Source: DATBGZ01 sp963803115 (GTDB lineage Bacteria; Actinomycetota; Actinomycetes; Mycobacteriales; Micromonosporaceae). Taken from it: a stretch of 64,000 nucleotides of DNA. The position numbers and the translations under genes are program-made. The DNA is taken from positions 558,001 to 622,000 of the forward strand of contig CAWDLN010000008.1 of NCBI GenBank assembly GCA_963803115.1. Direction: 5' to 3'. This document shows, one piece after another, positions 52,739 through 61,461 of this stretch (positions are counted from its first letter, which is position 1; every line of letters starts with the position of its first letter). The notes beneath the pieces are model-generated. The model did no database searches. It was not told the DNA's origin and saw only the letters and a program-made list of their open reading frames with translations.

Positions 52739-54679
52739 ATGAGCGGGCGCGAGGAAGGCCACGAGGTGACTCCACCCGTCGAGAGTGTGCTCGACCGCAT
52801 TTACAGCCCGCGCGACCTACGGCGGCTCACCAAGCCGGAACTCACGTCACTCGCGGCCGAGATTCGGGACTTCCTGGTCACTAAGGTATCCCGGACCGGT
52901 GGCCACCTGGGCCCGAATCTCGGGGTGGTGGAGCTCACCCTGGCGCTGCATCGCGTCTTCGATTCGCCCAAGGACCGGATCCTCTTCGACACCGGGCATC
53001 AGGCGTACGTACACAAGATTGTGACCGGCCGGCGAGCCGACTTCGATGGCCTTCGCCAGCGCGGTGGGCTCACCGGCTACCCGAACCAGGCGGAGAGCGA
53101 ACACGACCTCATCGAGAACTGCCACGCCTCGACCGCGCTCTCGTACGCCGACGGGTTGGCGAAGGCGTTCGCGGTGCGGGGCGAGAATCGTCACGTCATC
53201 GCGGTCGTCGGTGACGGCGCGCTCACTGGCGGGATGTGCTGGGAGGCCCTCAACAACATCGCGCACGCCAGGAACCCCGTGGTCATCGTCGTCAACGACA
53301 ACGGGCGCTCCTACGCGCCGACCATCGGCGGCCTCGCCGACCACCTCGCGACGTTGCGGCTCAACCCGGGCTACGAGAAGGTGCTTGACCTGATCAAGGA
53401 GTCGCTGGCGAAGACCCCGCTCGTCGGCGGCCCGCTCTTCGAGGTGCTCCACGCCGTCAAGAAGGGCATCAAGGACGCGATCGCCCCGCAGGCGCTGTTC
53501 GAGGACCTCGGCATCAAGTACGTCGGACCGGTTGACGGACACGACATCACAGCGGTCGAGAGCGCGCTGCGGCGGGCCAGGAGCTTCGGCCGTCCGGTCA
53601 TCGTCCACGCGGTGACCCGCAAGGGGAACGGCTACCAGCCGGCCGAGGACGACGAGGCCGACAACATGCATAGCCCGTCGTCGGCGTTCGATCCGGTCAC
53701 CGGAAAGTCGATGGCTGCGCCGTCGCTCAAATGGACCGCCGTATTCGGCGACGAACTGGTGGCCATCGCCGATGAGCGGCCCGACATCGTCGGCATCACC
53801 GCGGCGATGCCCGATTCCACCGGAATCTCCAAGCTGGCCGCCAAGTATCCCGACCGCGCTTTCGACGTTGGCATCGCCGAGCAGCACGCCACCACGTCCG
53901 CCGCCGGACTGGCGCTGGGCGGCCTGCATCCAGTCGTGGCCATCTATGCGACGTTCCTCAATCGCGCGTTCGATCAGGTGCTGCTCGACGTGTCGATGCA
54001 CCGATTGCCGGTCACGTTCGTGCTCGACCGGGCCGGCATCACGGGACCCGACGGACCTAGCCACTACGGCATCTGGGACCTCGCCGTCTTCGGGGTCGTG
54101 CCCGGGCTTCGGATCGCCGCCCCGCGCGATGCCGCGACCCTGCGGGCCGAACTGCGGGAGGCCGTCGCCATCTCCGACGGTCCGACCATCGTGCGTTTCC
54201 CAACCGGGAGCGTGCCGGCCGACCTACCCGCGGTGCGGACCGTGGGCGGCGTCGACGTGCTTGCCGAGAGCGAGCGCAAGGACGTGCTCCTGGTCCCGGT
54301 CGGCGCCTTCGCACACCTCGGTCTCGAGGTGGCGAGCCGGCTCGCCGAGCATGGCTACGGCGCCACGGTTGTCGATCCTCGTTGGGTACGGCCGGTTCCG
54401 GTAGAGCTGGTCGGCCTTGCCGCGGCCCACCGGCTCGTGGTGGTGGTCGAGGACGGCATCCGTACCGGTGGCGTCGGTGGAGCCGTGGCGCAGCGGTTGC
54501 GCGACGCCGGGGTCGGCACGCCGGTGCGCGAGGTCGGCGTCGAGCCCGGGTGGCACCCGCACGGCAGCCGCACCGAGATTCTGGCCGATCTCGGGCTCAC
54601 CGCGCAGGACGTCGCCCGGCAGGTCACGGGCTGGATCACCCACCTCGACGACACCGCTGAGGTCGTCGCCTCCCTGTAG
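52739..54679 (+). CDS. dxs: 1-deoxy-D-xylulose-5-phosphate synthase
   Basis: A 646-residue TPP-dependent enzyme that condenses pyruvate and glyceraldehyde 3-phosphate, the first step of the MEP isoprenoid pathway. Motifs: LDRIYSPRDLRRL at the start, THLG-like TGGHLGPNLGVVELT, the TPP site GDGALTGGMCWEALNN and the transketolase-like GIAEQHATTSAAGLALGG, DRAGITGPDGPSHYG. Length is standard. The ATG at 52739 follows TAGACT by eight bases (possible leaderless start); GTG at 52766 with GAGGAAGG upstream is an alternative that removes nine residues. Confidence 0.96.
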   Translation: MSGREEGHEVTPPVESVLDRIYSPRDLRRLTKPELTSLAAEIRDFLVTKVSRTGGHLGPNLGVVELTLALHRVFDSPKDRILFDTGHQAYVHKIVTGRRADFDGLRQRGGLTGYPNQAESEHDLIENCHASTALSYADGLAKAFAVRGENRHVIAVVGDGALTGGMCWEALNNIAHARNPVVIVVNDNGRSYAPTIGGLADHLATLRLNPGYEKVLDLIKESLAKTPLVGGPLFEVLHAVKKGIKDAIAPQALFEDLGIKYVGPVDGHDITAVESALRRARSFGRPVIVHAVTRKGNGYQPAEDDEADNMHSPSSAFDPVTGKSMAAPSLKWTAVFGDELVAIADERPDIVGITAAMPDSTGISKLAAKYPDRAFDVGIAEQHATTSAAGLALGGLHPVVAIYATFLNRAFDQVLLDVSMHRLPVTFVLDRAGITGPDGPSHYGIWDLAVFGVVPGLRIAAPRDAATLRAELREAVAISDGPTIVRFPTGSVPADLPAVRTVGGVDVLAESERKDVLLVPVGAFAHLGLEVASRLAEHGYGATVVDPRWVRPVPVELVGLAAAHRLVVVVEDGIRTGGVGGAVAQRLRDAGVGTPVREVGVEPGWHPHGSRTEILADLGLTAQDVARQVTGWITHLDDTAEVVASL

Positions 54680-54840
54680 TCCCGGCGCTCGGTGGGCTTT
54701 CCGGTGCCCGAAAATGACCGTGAGGGCATCGTCGCGTGCGGCGGTGCCCAAGAAGTGACTTCCCGCGCGCACAGCGAAGCGGCCGGGGCTGGGCGGAAAG
54801 GATCGACGGGGGGCACACTTCGCCGTAGGAGAGGTGGCCC

Positions 54841-56298
54841 ATGGACGACCGTCAAAACTACGCGCACGTCGTGCGGCGCGCCGTACGGCCGATGATCGAC
54901 CTTGGCGACATCAGCGAGCCGGAGTCTGACGATTCCCCGCGCCGGGCCTCCGACGGCACCCGGCGCGGCTTGAGGATCGCATTGATGGTGTTGATCGTGA
55001 CGTTCGGCCTCGCGCCGTCGGCGCCCGGCCGGGCGTTTCTCGGCGAGCCACTGTGGACGATGCGGGCCAGCCTTGCCGGGTTCGCGCTCGGAGCCACGGC
55101 GGTCGTGATGAGCGAGCCGGGCGCGCGGTCGATCGTGGGCCGCGACTTGTTGACCGGCACGCCCCGGTGGCGGATCCCGGTGTCCGCTCCTCCGCAGTAC
55201 ACCTGGGAGCCGGGCGACGAGGTCGCCGCGGTGGTGGTTCCGGACCAGGAGGTCAGCGACGAACTCGCGGTCACCGACGAGCGCGGGGTCACCAACGAGC
55301 ATCGGGTCACGAACGAGCGCCCGGTCGTCAACGTGGTCGAGTCCATAGTGACGTTGATGATTACGTACGGCGGCACCATCGTGGCCCACGTCCCAGGAGA
55401 CTCCGACCTCCTGGTCGTGATGGGAGGCTATCTGCTCGTAGGGACCGACCGGACGGCCAACCCGGTGGGCTGCGCCGCTGATCAGGACCACTGCATCAAC
55501 GTGTCCGCCTTCGACACGACGACCGGACGACTGGTATGGCGTCTGCCCTTGACCGGCAACGTGATTCCAAGCGCGGGCGGTCCTCGCGACGGCGTGTCCC
55601 GGCTGGCGATGATCCAGCCCAGCGGTCTGGTCGAGCTGCGCGACCCGGCAACCGGCGATCGCGTGAGCACGTACCCGCTCGACGTGCGCAGTGGTGCGCA
55701 GCGGCGCGAGTTTCTCATGATCGGTGACACGCTCTTCGTGGCCGTACGCGAGGAGGATCAGGCCGTCCTTACCGCGTACCCGGTCGGTCCGGACGGTCAC
55801 GAATGGACGACATCGATAGGAGTCAGCCGCGACGTCGACCCGGACAAGGCCCGGTTCTACCTCGGCGAGTGCGGGCGGCTGCTGTGCCTGCACGCGGACG
55901 GGGCCGACAACGCCTTCGACCTCGACACCGGTGCGAGGCGGGTACGGGTGGAACAACAGATCGTCGGCGAGTCCGGCAACACGATCGTCGCGGTGCCGTC
56001 CACCGAAGTGCCAGGCTCAGACGAGGACCGCCGGGTCGTCTACCTGTTCGCCGATTCCGACGGCGGGCCGATCGCGACCCTGGCGGACACGGCACCGGTG
56101 CCGTGGCGCGACGGCGGCTCCCGGGTCATGCTCGCGCATCAAGGCCACGGCACGACCGATGTGACGGTGCTCGACGCGAGTGGTGGGTCGCGGTTGCTGG
56201 GCACGGTCTCCGGCACCGAGCTCACCTGCGGCGCCTCACACGATGTGCTGATCTGCGCCGATCCGGTGGGGCTGATCCGGGCCTGGCGGCTGCCCTGA
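54841..56298 (+). CDS. membrane-anchored PQQ/beta-propeller-like protein
   Basis: A 485-residue protein. A basic cytosolic lead (about 45 residues) is followed by one or two helices around 45-95 (ALMVLIVTFGLAPSAP), then a long outer domain with beta-propeller-like repeats (VSAFDTTTGRLVWRLPL; VELRDPATGDRVSTYPLDV; AFDLDTGARRVRVEQQ). It is probably a lectin- or PQQ-like propeller on the outer face. The function is unknown. GTAGGAGAGG precedes the ATG. Confidence 0.78.
   Translation: MDDRQNYAHVVRRAVRPMIDLGDISEPESDDSPRRASDGTRRGLRIALMVLIVTFGLAPSAPGRAFLGEPLWTMRASLAGFALGATAVVMSEPGARSIVGRDLLTGTPRWRIPVSAPPQYTWEPGDEVAAVVVPDQEVSDELAVTDERGVTNEHRVTNERPVVNVVESIVTLMITYGGTIVAHVPGDSDLLVVMGGYLLVGTDRTANPVGCAADQDHCINVSAFDTTTGRLVWRLPLTGNVIPSAGGPRDGVSRLAMIQPSGLVELRDPATGDRVSTYPLDVRSGAQRREFLMIGDTLFVAVREEDQAVLTAYPVGPDGHEWTTSIGVSRDVDPDKARFYLGECGRLLCLHADGADNAFDLDTGARRVRVEQQIVGESGNTIVAVPSTEVPGSDEDRRVVYLFADSDGGPIATLADTAPVPWRDGGSRVMLAHQGHGTTDVTVLDASGGSRLLGTVSGTELTCGASHDVLICADPVGLIRAWRLP
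55267..55338 (+). repeat. degenerate in-frame 18-bp repeat, four copies, in propeller protein
   Basis: Four units of 18 bases encode AVTDER, GVTNEH, RVTNER and PVVNVV, a charged hinge between the membrane anchor and the propeller domain. Confidence 0.75.
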
Positions 56299-56398
56299 AA
56301 GTGATCTGGTCCGGACCTCGCGTCGGCGGCTAGCCTGAGACGCCGGCACGTGATGATCGCTCGCGGTGAATCCGGTGGCCGACAGAAGGAGGTGGGGC

Positions 56399-57103
56399 GT
56401 GCGGGTCCTGGTCGTCGAGGACGAAAAGACCATGGCCGAGGCGATCGCGCGCGGGCTGCGGCGGGAGGGCCTTGCGGTCGACGTCGCCTACGACGGCTCG
56501 ATCGGCCACGAGATGGCCATGGTCACCCGCTACGACGTCGTGGTACTCGACCGCGACCTGCCCGGCGTCCATGGTGACCAGATCTGCGCCGACCTCGTCG
56601 CCTCTGGCGCCCTTACCCGCGTGCTCATGCTCACCGCCAGCGGCACGGTCGCGGATCGGGTCGAGGGCCTGCAGTTGGGTGCCGACGACTATCTAGCCAA
56701 GCCGTTCGCCTTCGAAGAGCTGGTGGCCCGAGTACGGGCGCTGGGTCGGCGGGCGACGCCGGCCGCACCGCCGGTACTGGTGGCCGCCGACGTCGTGCTC
56801 AACCAGACCCAACGGACGGTCACCCGGGCCGGCGAGGTACTCGATCTCACCCGCAAGGAATTTGGCCTGCTGGAGGAGCTGCTCAAGGCGCGCGGTGGCG
56901 TCGTATCCAGCGAAGAGCTGCTGGAGCGGGTCTGGGACGCGAACACCGATCCCTTCACGACAACCGTCAGGGTCACGATGATGACGCTGCGCAAGAAGCT
57001 CGGGGATCCGCCGCTGATCGAAACGGTGGTTGGTGTCGGGTACCGTGTGCCGGCGGCGGGCTCGGCGCCAGGCCCGGATGACCCGCTCCCGCCAATGGAA
57101 TAG
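56399..57103 (+). CDS. OmpR-family response regulator
   Basis: A 234-residue regulator: receiver domain with acidic pocket (Glu7, Asp8), phosphorylation site Asp51 (VVVLDRDLP) and Lys101 (LAKPF), and a C-terminal winged helix (LTRKEFGLLEELLKARGGV, FTTTVRVTMMTLRKKLG). The GTG start is fixed by GGAGG six bases upstream; a longer reading has no such signal. It lies seven bases before the kinase gene, its cognate partner. Confidence 0.94.
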   Translation: MRVLVVEDEKTMAEAIARGLRREGLAVDVAYDGSIGHEMAMVTRYDVVVLDRDLPGVHGDQICADLVASGALTRVLMLTASGTVADRVEGLQLGADDYLAKPFAFEELVARVRALGRRATPAAPPVLVAADVVLNQTQRTVTRAGEVLDLTRKEFGLLEELLKARGGVVSSEELLERVWDANTDPFTTTVRVTMMTLRKKLGDPPLIETVVGVGYRVPAAGSAPGPDDPLPPME

Positions 57104-57110
57104 GCGACCC

Positions 57111-58361
57111 ATGACCCTGTACGACGCGCGTGGCCGGCAGCGCTGGTTCCGGCCCACGCTGCGGCTGCGACTCACGCTCCTCAACGGGGTGCTTCTCGTG
57201 GGCGGCGCGCTGGTGCTGGTTCTGCTCGCCTGGTTGCTCGTGGGCAAGGCCATCGGTTCGACTCCGCCCTTGCCCGCGGGCACGCGCCTCATCGACGCCA
57301 GCACGGGCGCCGATGCCGACGTCGGGCCGTTGCGTGACGAACTTGTTGACAAGGCGCGACGAGATCTGCTGATCGAGGGGTTGATCGCGGTCGTGATCGT
57401 CGGCCTCGCCGGAGTTGCCGGCGCCTATGTGGTGGCGGGCCGGGCCTTGCGCCCGCTGCAGCAGGTGACGACGACCGCGCAGGCGCTGACCGGGGACACG
57501 CTCGATCAGCGCATCCGCTATGTCGGCGCCGACGACGAGGTGGCCGAGCTCGCGGCCACGTTCGACGCGATGCTTGATCGCATCAGTACCACGTTCGACA
57601 CCCAGAAGCGCTTTGTCGCCAACGCTTCGCACGAGCTGCGCACTCCACTGGCGGTCATGCGCACCGAGGTTGATGTGACGCTGGCCGATCCCGACGCCGA
57701 CGTGGCCGAATACCGGCGGATGGCCAAGGTGGTTCGCGACGGCTCCGACCGGGCTAACGCTCTCGTCGACGCGCTGCTCGTACTGGCCCGCAGCGAGGCC
57801 CAATCGGGTCGCCGACTGTCCAAAAAGGTCCCGGCCGATCTCACCACCGGCGTGTCATCGGCGCTGTCGGCGATGAGTCGGGAGATCAACCGGATCCACC
57901 TCGTCGTCGATACCGAGCTCGAGCCGGCCCCGGTTGTCGGCGACCCCGGCCTGCTCGACCGGCTCGCCGGAAACCTGGTGGAGAACGCGGTCCGCTACAA
58001 CCACCTGCACGGGCGGGTCTGGGTGCGAACCGGCGGGGATGCCGAGCACTCGTGGCTGGTCGTCAAGAACACCGGATTCGATGTCGAGCCGGGCGACGTG
58101 CCCGGCTTGTTCGAGCCGTTCCGCCGGGGCGGGCGGGAGCGAACCGGCGGACGTGGCTCGGGTCTCGGCCTGTCGATCGTGCGCGCGGTCGCCGAGGCGC
58201 ACGGCGGTACCGTTACCGCGACCGCCAATCCGGACGGCGGGCTTGAGGTCACGGTGACCCTTCCGTCGGCCGAGGTGACGCCAGTGGTCAGCGCTACCGC
58301 GGTGGTCCCCAGCCGGGACGATCCCGACCCAACTCCGCCGCCGGATCCTGACGCCGTATGA
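57111..58361 (+). CDS. sensor histidine kinase
   Basis: A 416-residue kinase with two membrane helices (about 22-46 and 88-110) bounding a short outer loop of roughly 40 residues, a HAMP domain, the H-box ASHELRTPLAVM (His174) and ATPase boxes (NLVENAVRYN, GRGSGLGLSIVRAVAEAHGG). The small sensor loop suggests it senses the membrane or a partner rather than a large ligand. A Pro/Asp-rich tail ends it. Confidence 0.94.
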   Translation: MTLYDARGRQRWFRPTLRLRLTLLNGVLLVGGALVLVLLAWLLVGKAIGSTPPLPAGTRLIDASTGADADVGPLRDELVDKARRDLLIEGLIAVVIVGLAGVAGAYVVAGRALRPLQQVTTTAQALTGDTLDQRIRYVGADDEVAELAATFDAMLDRISTTFDTQKRFVANASHELRTPLAVMRTEVDVTLADPDADVAEYRRMAKVVRDGSDRANALVDALLVLARSEAQSGRRLSKKVPADLTTGVSSALSAMSREINRIHLVVDTELEPAPVVGDPGLLDRLAGNLVENAVRYNHLHGRVWVRTGGDAEHSWLVVKNTGFDVEPGDVPGLFEPFRRGGRERTGGRGSGLGLSIVRAVAEAHGGTVTATANPDGGLEVTVTLPSAEVTPVVSATAVVPSRDDPDPTPPPDPDAV

Positions 58362-58382
58362 GCCGTACGGCAGGATGGGCCC

Positions 58383-59480
58383 ATGGACGGCAGCACAACG
58401 AGTCGGCTGGCCGAGCTCGACGAGGGCATCGGTCTGGATGAGCTGGCCCTCGCGGCCCGCAACCACGGGATGCCGCTGGAGGCCCTGCGTTACGACATCA
58501 CCCCGGCCGGGCTGCACTACCTGCTCGTGCACTACGACATTCCGGCGGTGGACCCCGCGACATGGTTGCTGACGGTCGACGGGGCGGTGACCACACCACT
58601 GTCGCTGAGCCTCGAGGAGCTGTGGGCGCGTCCGCGCAGGACGCTTCCGGTGACCCTGGAGTGCGCTGGCAACGGGCGGGCCCGGCTGTTGCCCCGCCCG
58701 GTCAGCCAGCCCTGGCTCGTCGAGGCGGTGGGCACCGCCGAATGGACCGGCACGCCGCTCGCGCCACTGCTCCGCGAGGCCGGCGTTTCACCCGACGCGG
58801 TCGACGTCGTGTTCACCGGCGCCGACCATGGCGTCGAGCGGGGGGTGGTCCAGGACTACCAGCGGTCGCTGCCGCTGGCCGAGGCGTTGCGCGACGAGGC
58901 GCTGCTGGCCTACGAGATGAACGGTGCGGCACTGCCTGTCCAGCACGGCTTTCCGGTACGGCTGGTGATTCCAGGCTGGTACGGGATGGCCCACGTCAAG
59001 TGGTTGACGCGAATCACCGTGGCGACGGAGCCGTTCGAGGGCTACCAGAACGCGATCGCCTATCGGCTCAAGGAGAACTCCGACGAGCCTGGCGAGCCGG
59101 TGACCCGGATCCGTCCCCGAGCCCTGATGGTCCCGCCCGGGCACCCGGACTTCATGTCCCGCAACCGGTTTCTCCCGCCCGGGACGCATGACCTGGTCGG
59201 CCGCGCCTGGTCGGGCCAGGCCCCGGTTACGCGAGTCGAAGTCTCCGTCGACAGTGGACAGTCGTGGTTCGACGCCGAACTCGCACCGCCTCCCGGACCG
59301 TGGGCCTGGTCCGGCTGGCGCGCACAATGGACGGTCACCGAACAAGGCCGGTACGAGCTGCTGGTCCGGGCGAGCGACGCAACCGGCGCGGTGCAGCCAA
59401 CCGATCAGCCGTGGAACACCCAGGGCATGGCGAACAACATGACGCAGCGCGTCATCGTGTTCGTCGGTAGCGAGTCCTGA
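58383..59480 (+). CDS. sulfite oxidase-like molybdopterin oxidoreductase
   Basis: A 365-residue protein of the sulfite oxidase family (SuoX/SorA-like). The Mo-ligand is Cys94 in TLECAGNGR; RYDITPAGLHYLLVHYDIP precedes it and the dimerisation domain (RVEVSVDSGQSWFDAEL) follows from about residue 245. It has no heme domain and no clear Tat signal, so it may be cytosolic with an unknown electron acceptor. Its start is 22 bases after the kinase gene, suggesting one operon with the two-component pair. Confidence 0.9.
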   Translation: MDGSTTSRLAELDEGIGLDELALAARNHGMPLEALRYDITPAGLHYLLVHYDIPAVDPATWLLTVDGAVTTPLSLSLEELWARPRRTLPVTLECAGNGRARLLPRPVSQPWLVEAVGTAEWTGTPLAPLLREAGVSPDAVDVVFTGADHGVERGVVQDYQRSLPLAEALRDEALLAYEMNGAALPVQHGFPVRLVIPGWYGMAHVKWLTRITVATEPFEGYQNAIAYRLKENSDEPGEPVTRIRPRALMVPPGHPDFMSRNRFLPPGTHDLVGRAWSGQAPVTRVEVSVDSGQSWFDAELAPPPGPWAWSGWRAQWTVTEQGRYELLVRASDATGAVQPTDQPWNTQGMANNMTQRVIVFVGSES

Positions 59481-59484
59481 GTCG

Positions 59485-60972
59485 TTAGTGGCTAAGCGTG
59501 GGCGCCGTCGGGTTGGCCGCCGTCGCGTAACCGCTGGGTCCGCTGATGAGTTCGCCGATCTGCTTCTCGAGAACCGCCGTGACACTCTGCCCGTTGCCGA
59601 CGATGTACACGGACTCGAATGACGCCGACGTGCGGGCGAGGTAGGCCCGGATTCGGTCGTCGAGGCCATCACCGGACAGGCGCAGGATCGGGGCTTCCCA
59701 GCTGAACGCGATCGAGCTGGCCACTGCGTTGTCCGTGGCCGACGACGAGTTGACAACCACAAGAGTCTGGTTGAACAGCGATGCGCCGTTCTGCAAACCG
59801 CAAACTCCGGCACCGGCGGCGGCCGGGGCCACCCCGGGCTTTCGTGTGGTGAGGTAGCCCAGGTTCTTGAGTGCCGACTCGACTCCGGCCGAGACCTCGT
59901 TGCTCACGATGGTGATCGCCGGTTGGCCGGCGCCAGGGGTGATCTTTCCGAAGATGCGCGCCAGCTCCGCCTTGATCCGTGGGTCGAGCGACGTCGCCGA
60001 GGTCAGCAGCAACGGGCCGGGGACGGCCTCCGCGCGGGCGGCGCCGAGCGCCTGGCCGGGCGCCGTGATGATGGCCCCATAGGCCCCGAGGTAGCCCTGG
60101 CTGAACGCGAACTCCGTCGCGGTGGGCCAGCGGGCTTGGGAGGCGGCGAGGCTGAGCGCGATCGGATCGGCACCGCTGATGCGGTTGAGCGTGTTCTTCT
60201 GCGCGGGCAGGAAGGCTGGCACGCCGGGCACGGCCGAGATCTGGGTGGCTGGGTTGGAGTTGGCACCGGGCGTGGTCGCGACAGACTCGATGGCGTTGGC
60301 GGTGCCGTAGGCGACATGTTGGCCATCCGGATTCCACGCAAGCCGGGACGGCGTCTTGGCACCGAACGTGATCTGAACGCCCGAGTCGGCATCGTGGTTC
60401 GCCGCCGTCACGAAGATCTCGCCGTTCGTGCCCACGTAGGCGAGCTTCGTCCCGTCCAGCGACAGCGCCGGCTCCGAGCCCTTGACCACCTTGTACGTGT
60501 CGGGTACCCGCTGGTTGGTGTCGTTGATCCAGATCTCCGGGCCGCCGGGCTCATTGTGCTGGAACGCCACCCGACTCGGTCGCTCTGATGTGGCGGCGCT
60601 CGGGGCCAAGTCGACATAACTGGTGCCGTCGCCGGTGTCCATGTCCCACGCCGTGCCGGTTGCCGGCTTGCCGTCGTCACCGCACCCATTCGTGGGGACA
60701 GCCATGAGGGCCGACGTGCCGTCGCCCTTCTTCTCGGCGTAGAAGATGAACGCTCGCGACCACGAGGGTCGCGATCGGACCACCGACGCATTCGTGGTTG
60801 TGAGTACCTCGACGCCGCTGCCGTCGGGCTTGGCGGTGGCGATGTTGCCATCGCCATCCACATAGGCGATGCGGGTGCCGTCCGGGGACATGGTCGCGTC
60901 CGTCACCCTACTCGAGAAGGTCACCTGTCGGTCCCCAATGGACACCACGTTGGTGCCGTTGGAGACGAGCAT
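59485..60972 (-). CDS. PD40-repeat/cell-wall-binding (CWB2-like) protein, 5' truncated
   Basis: About 495 residues. The first half has WD40-like PD40 repeats (TMSPDGTRIAYVDGDGNIATA; LSLDGTKLAYVGTNGEIFV; AWNPDGQHVAYGTA). The second half has cell-wall-binding-2-like repeats (PLLLTSATSLDPRIKAELARIFG; ITIVSNEVSAGVESALKNLG; TLVVVNSSSATDNAVASSIA). Proteins of this kind are secreted, yet no signal peptide is left: the frame starts NMLVSNGTN in the middle of a repeat, directly against the cut-off end of another gene. It is probably truncated. Confidence 0.72.
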   Translation of the reverse strand: MLVSNGTNVVSIGDRQVTFSSRVTDATMSPDGTRIAYVDGDGNIATAKPDGSGVEVLTTTNASVVRSRPSWSRAFIFYAEKKGDGTSALMAVPTNGCGDDGKPATGTAWDMDTGDGTSYVDLAPSAATSERPSRVAFQHNEPGGPEIWINDTNQRVPDTYKVVKGSEPALSLDGTKLAYVGTNGEIFVTAANHDADSGVQITFGAKTPSRLAWNPDGQHVAYGTANAIESVATTPGANSNPATQISAVPGVPAFLPAQKNTLNRISGADPIALSLAASQARWPTATEFAFSQGYLGAYGAIITAPGQALGAARAEAVPGPLLLTSATSLDPRIKAELARIFGKITPGAGQPAITIVSNEVSAGVESALKNLGYLTTRKPGVAPAAAGAGVCGLQNGASLFNQTLVVVNSSSATDNAVASSIAFSWEAPILRLSGDGLDDRIRAYLARTSASFESVYIVGNGQSVTAVLEKQIGELISGPSGYATAANPTAPTLSH

Positions 60973-61409
60973 GTTGCCACCGCTCCGCCGGCCCCTCGGC
61001 TCGTCCCGCGGTCGACAACCAGGCCGGGCGCGGAAGCGGAGGTTCCGCGGCGCGCGTTCGGCCGGGCGAGATAGGGGCACACGACGGCGGCGTAGAGCAT
61101 GCAGCTGCGGTGACCCGGCGCCTCCGCCGTCGGCGCCTGGTTTCGGTAGGACTGGCCGCTAGCAAGGACGGTGGCGATCGCGTCGGCCTCGGCGCCTCCG
61201 ATGACACGCCAGACGGGGCCAGCCGGCATCTCCGTGCCACAGATCGAGCAGCGTCGTTCGATGGCGCAGAGGAACGTGCGGGCCACGCCCGTGCTCGCGA
61301 ACTGCGGCTGCCCGTCGGCCCACGGCGTGATCGCTGGTACGGGGTAGCCACGCGCGTCCCGCGGCCGAGCGGCGACAGCCACGGGTGTCGGGACGTCCGG
61401 CAGAACCAC
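60921..61409 (-). CDS. Cys-rich actinobacterial protein, 3' end apparently truncated
   Basis: A 162-residue reading frame whose first ~140 residues look like a conserved actinobacterial family with possible zinc sites (CSICGTEMPAGPVWRVIGG; EAPGHRSCMLYAAVVCPYLA). After RGAGGAV the sequence becomes that of the PD40 gene read in another frame, so the normal last ~40 residues are missing. I do not know a function. The GTG start is chosen for GGAGGAGG six bases upstream. It overlaps the truncated PD40 gene. Confidence 0.6.
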   Translation of the reverse strand: MVLPDVPTPVAVAARPRDARGYPVPAITPWADGQPQFASTGVARTFLCAIERRCSICGTEMPAGPVWRVIGGAEADAIATVLASGQSYRNQAPTAEAPGHRSCMLYAAVVCPYLARPNARRGTSASAPGLVVDRGTSRGAGGAVATCSSPTAPTWCPLGTDR

Positions 61410-61417
61410 TGCGCCTC

Positions 61418-61457
61418 CTCCCCGCACCCGGCTAACCGGCCGACCGGGTGCGGGGAG
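61418..61457 (-). terminator. intrinsic terminator after fadB-like gene, overlapping the next gene's ribosome binding site
   Basis: A perfect 14-bp stem (CTCCCCGCACCCGG and its complement) with a 12-base loop, starting four bases after the fadB-like stop on the minus strand. The distal arm contains part of the GGAGGAGG site of the next gene, so the fold would also hide that site. Confidence 0.75.
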
Positions 61458-61461
61458 AAGG

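Noticed and set aside
52847..55956. Two long antisense frames opposite dxs and the propeller gene
   Set aside because: Arg/Pro/His-rich translations without motifs; typical antisense shadows.
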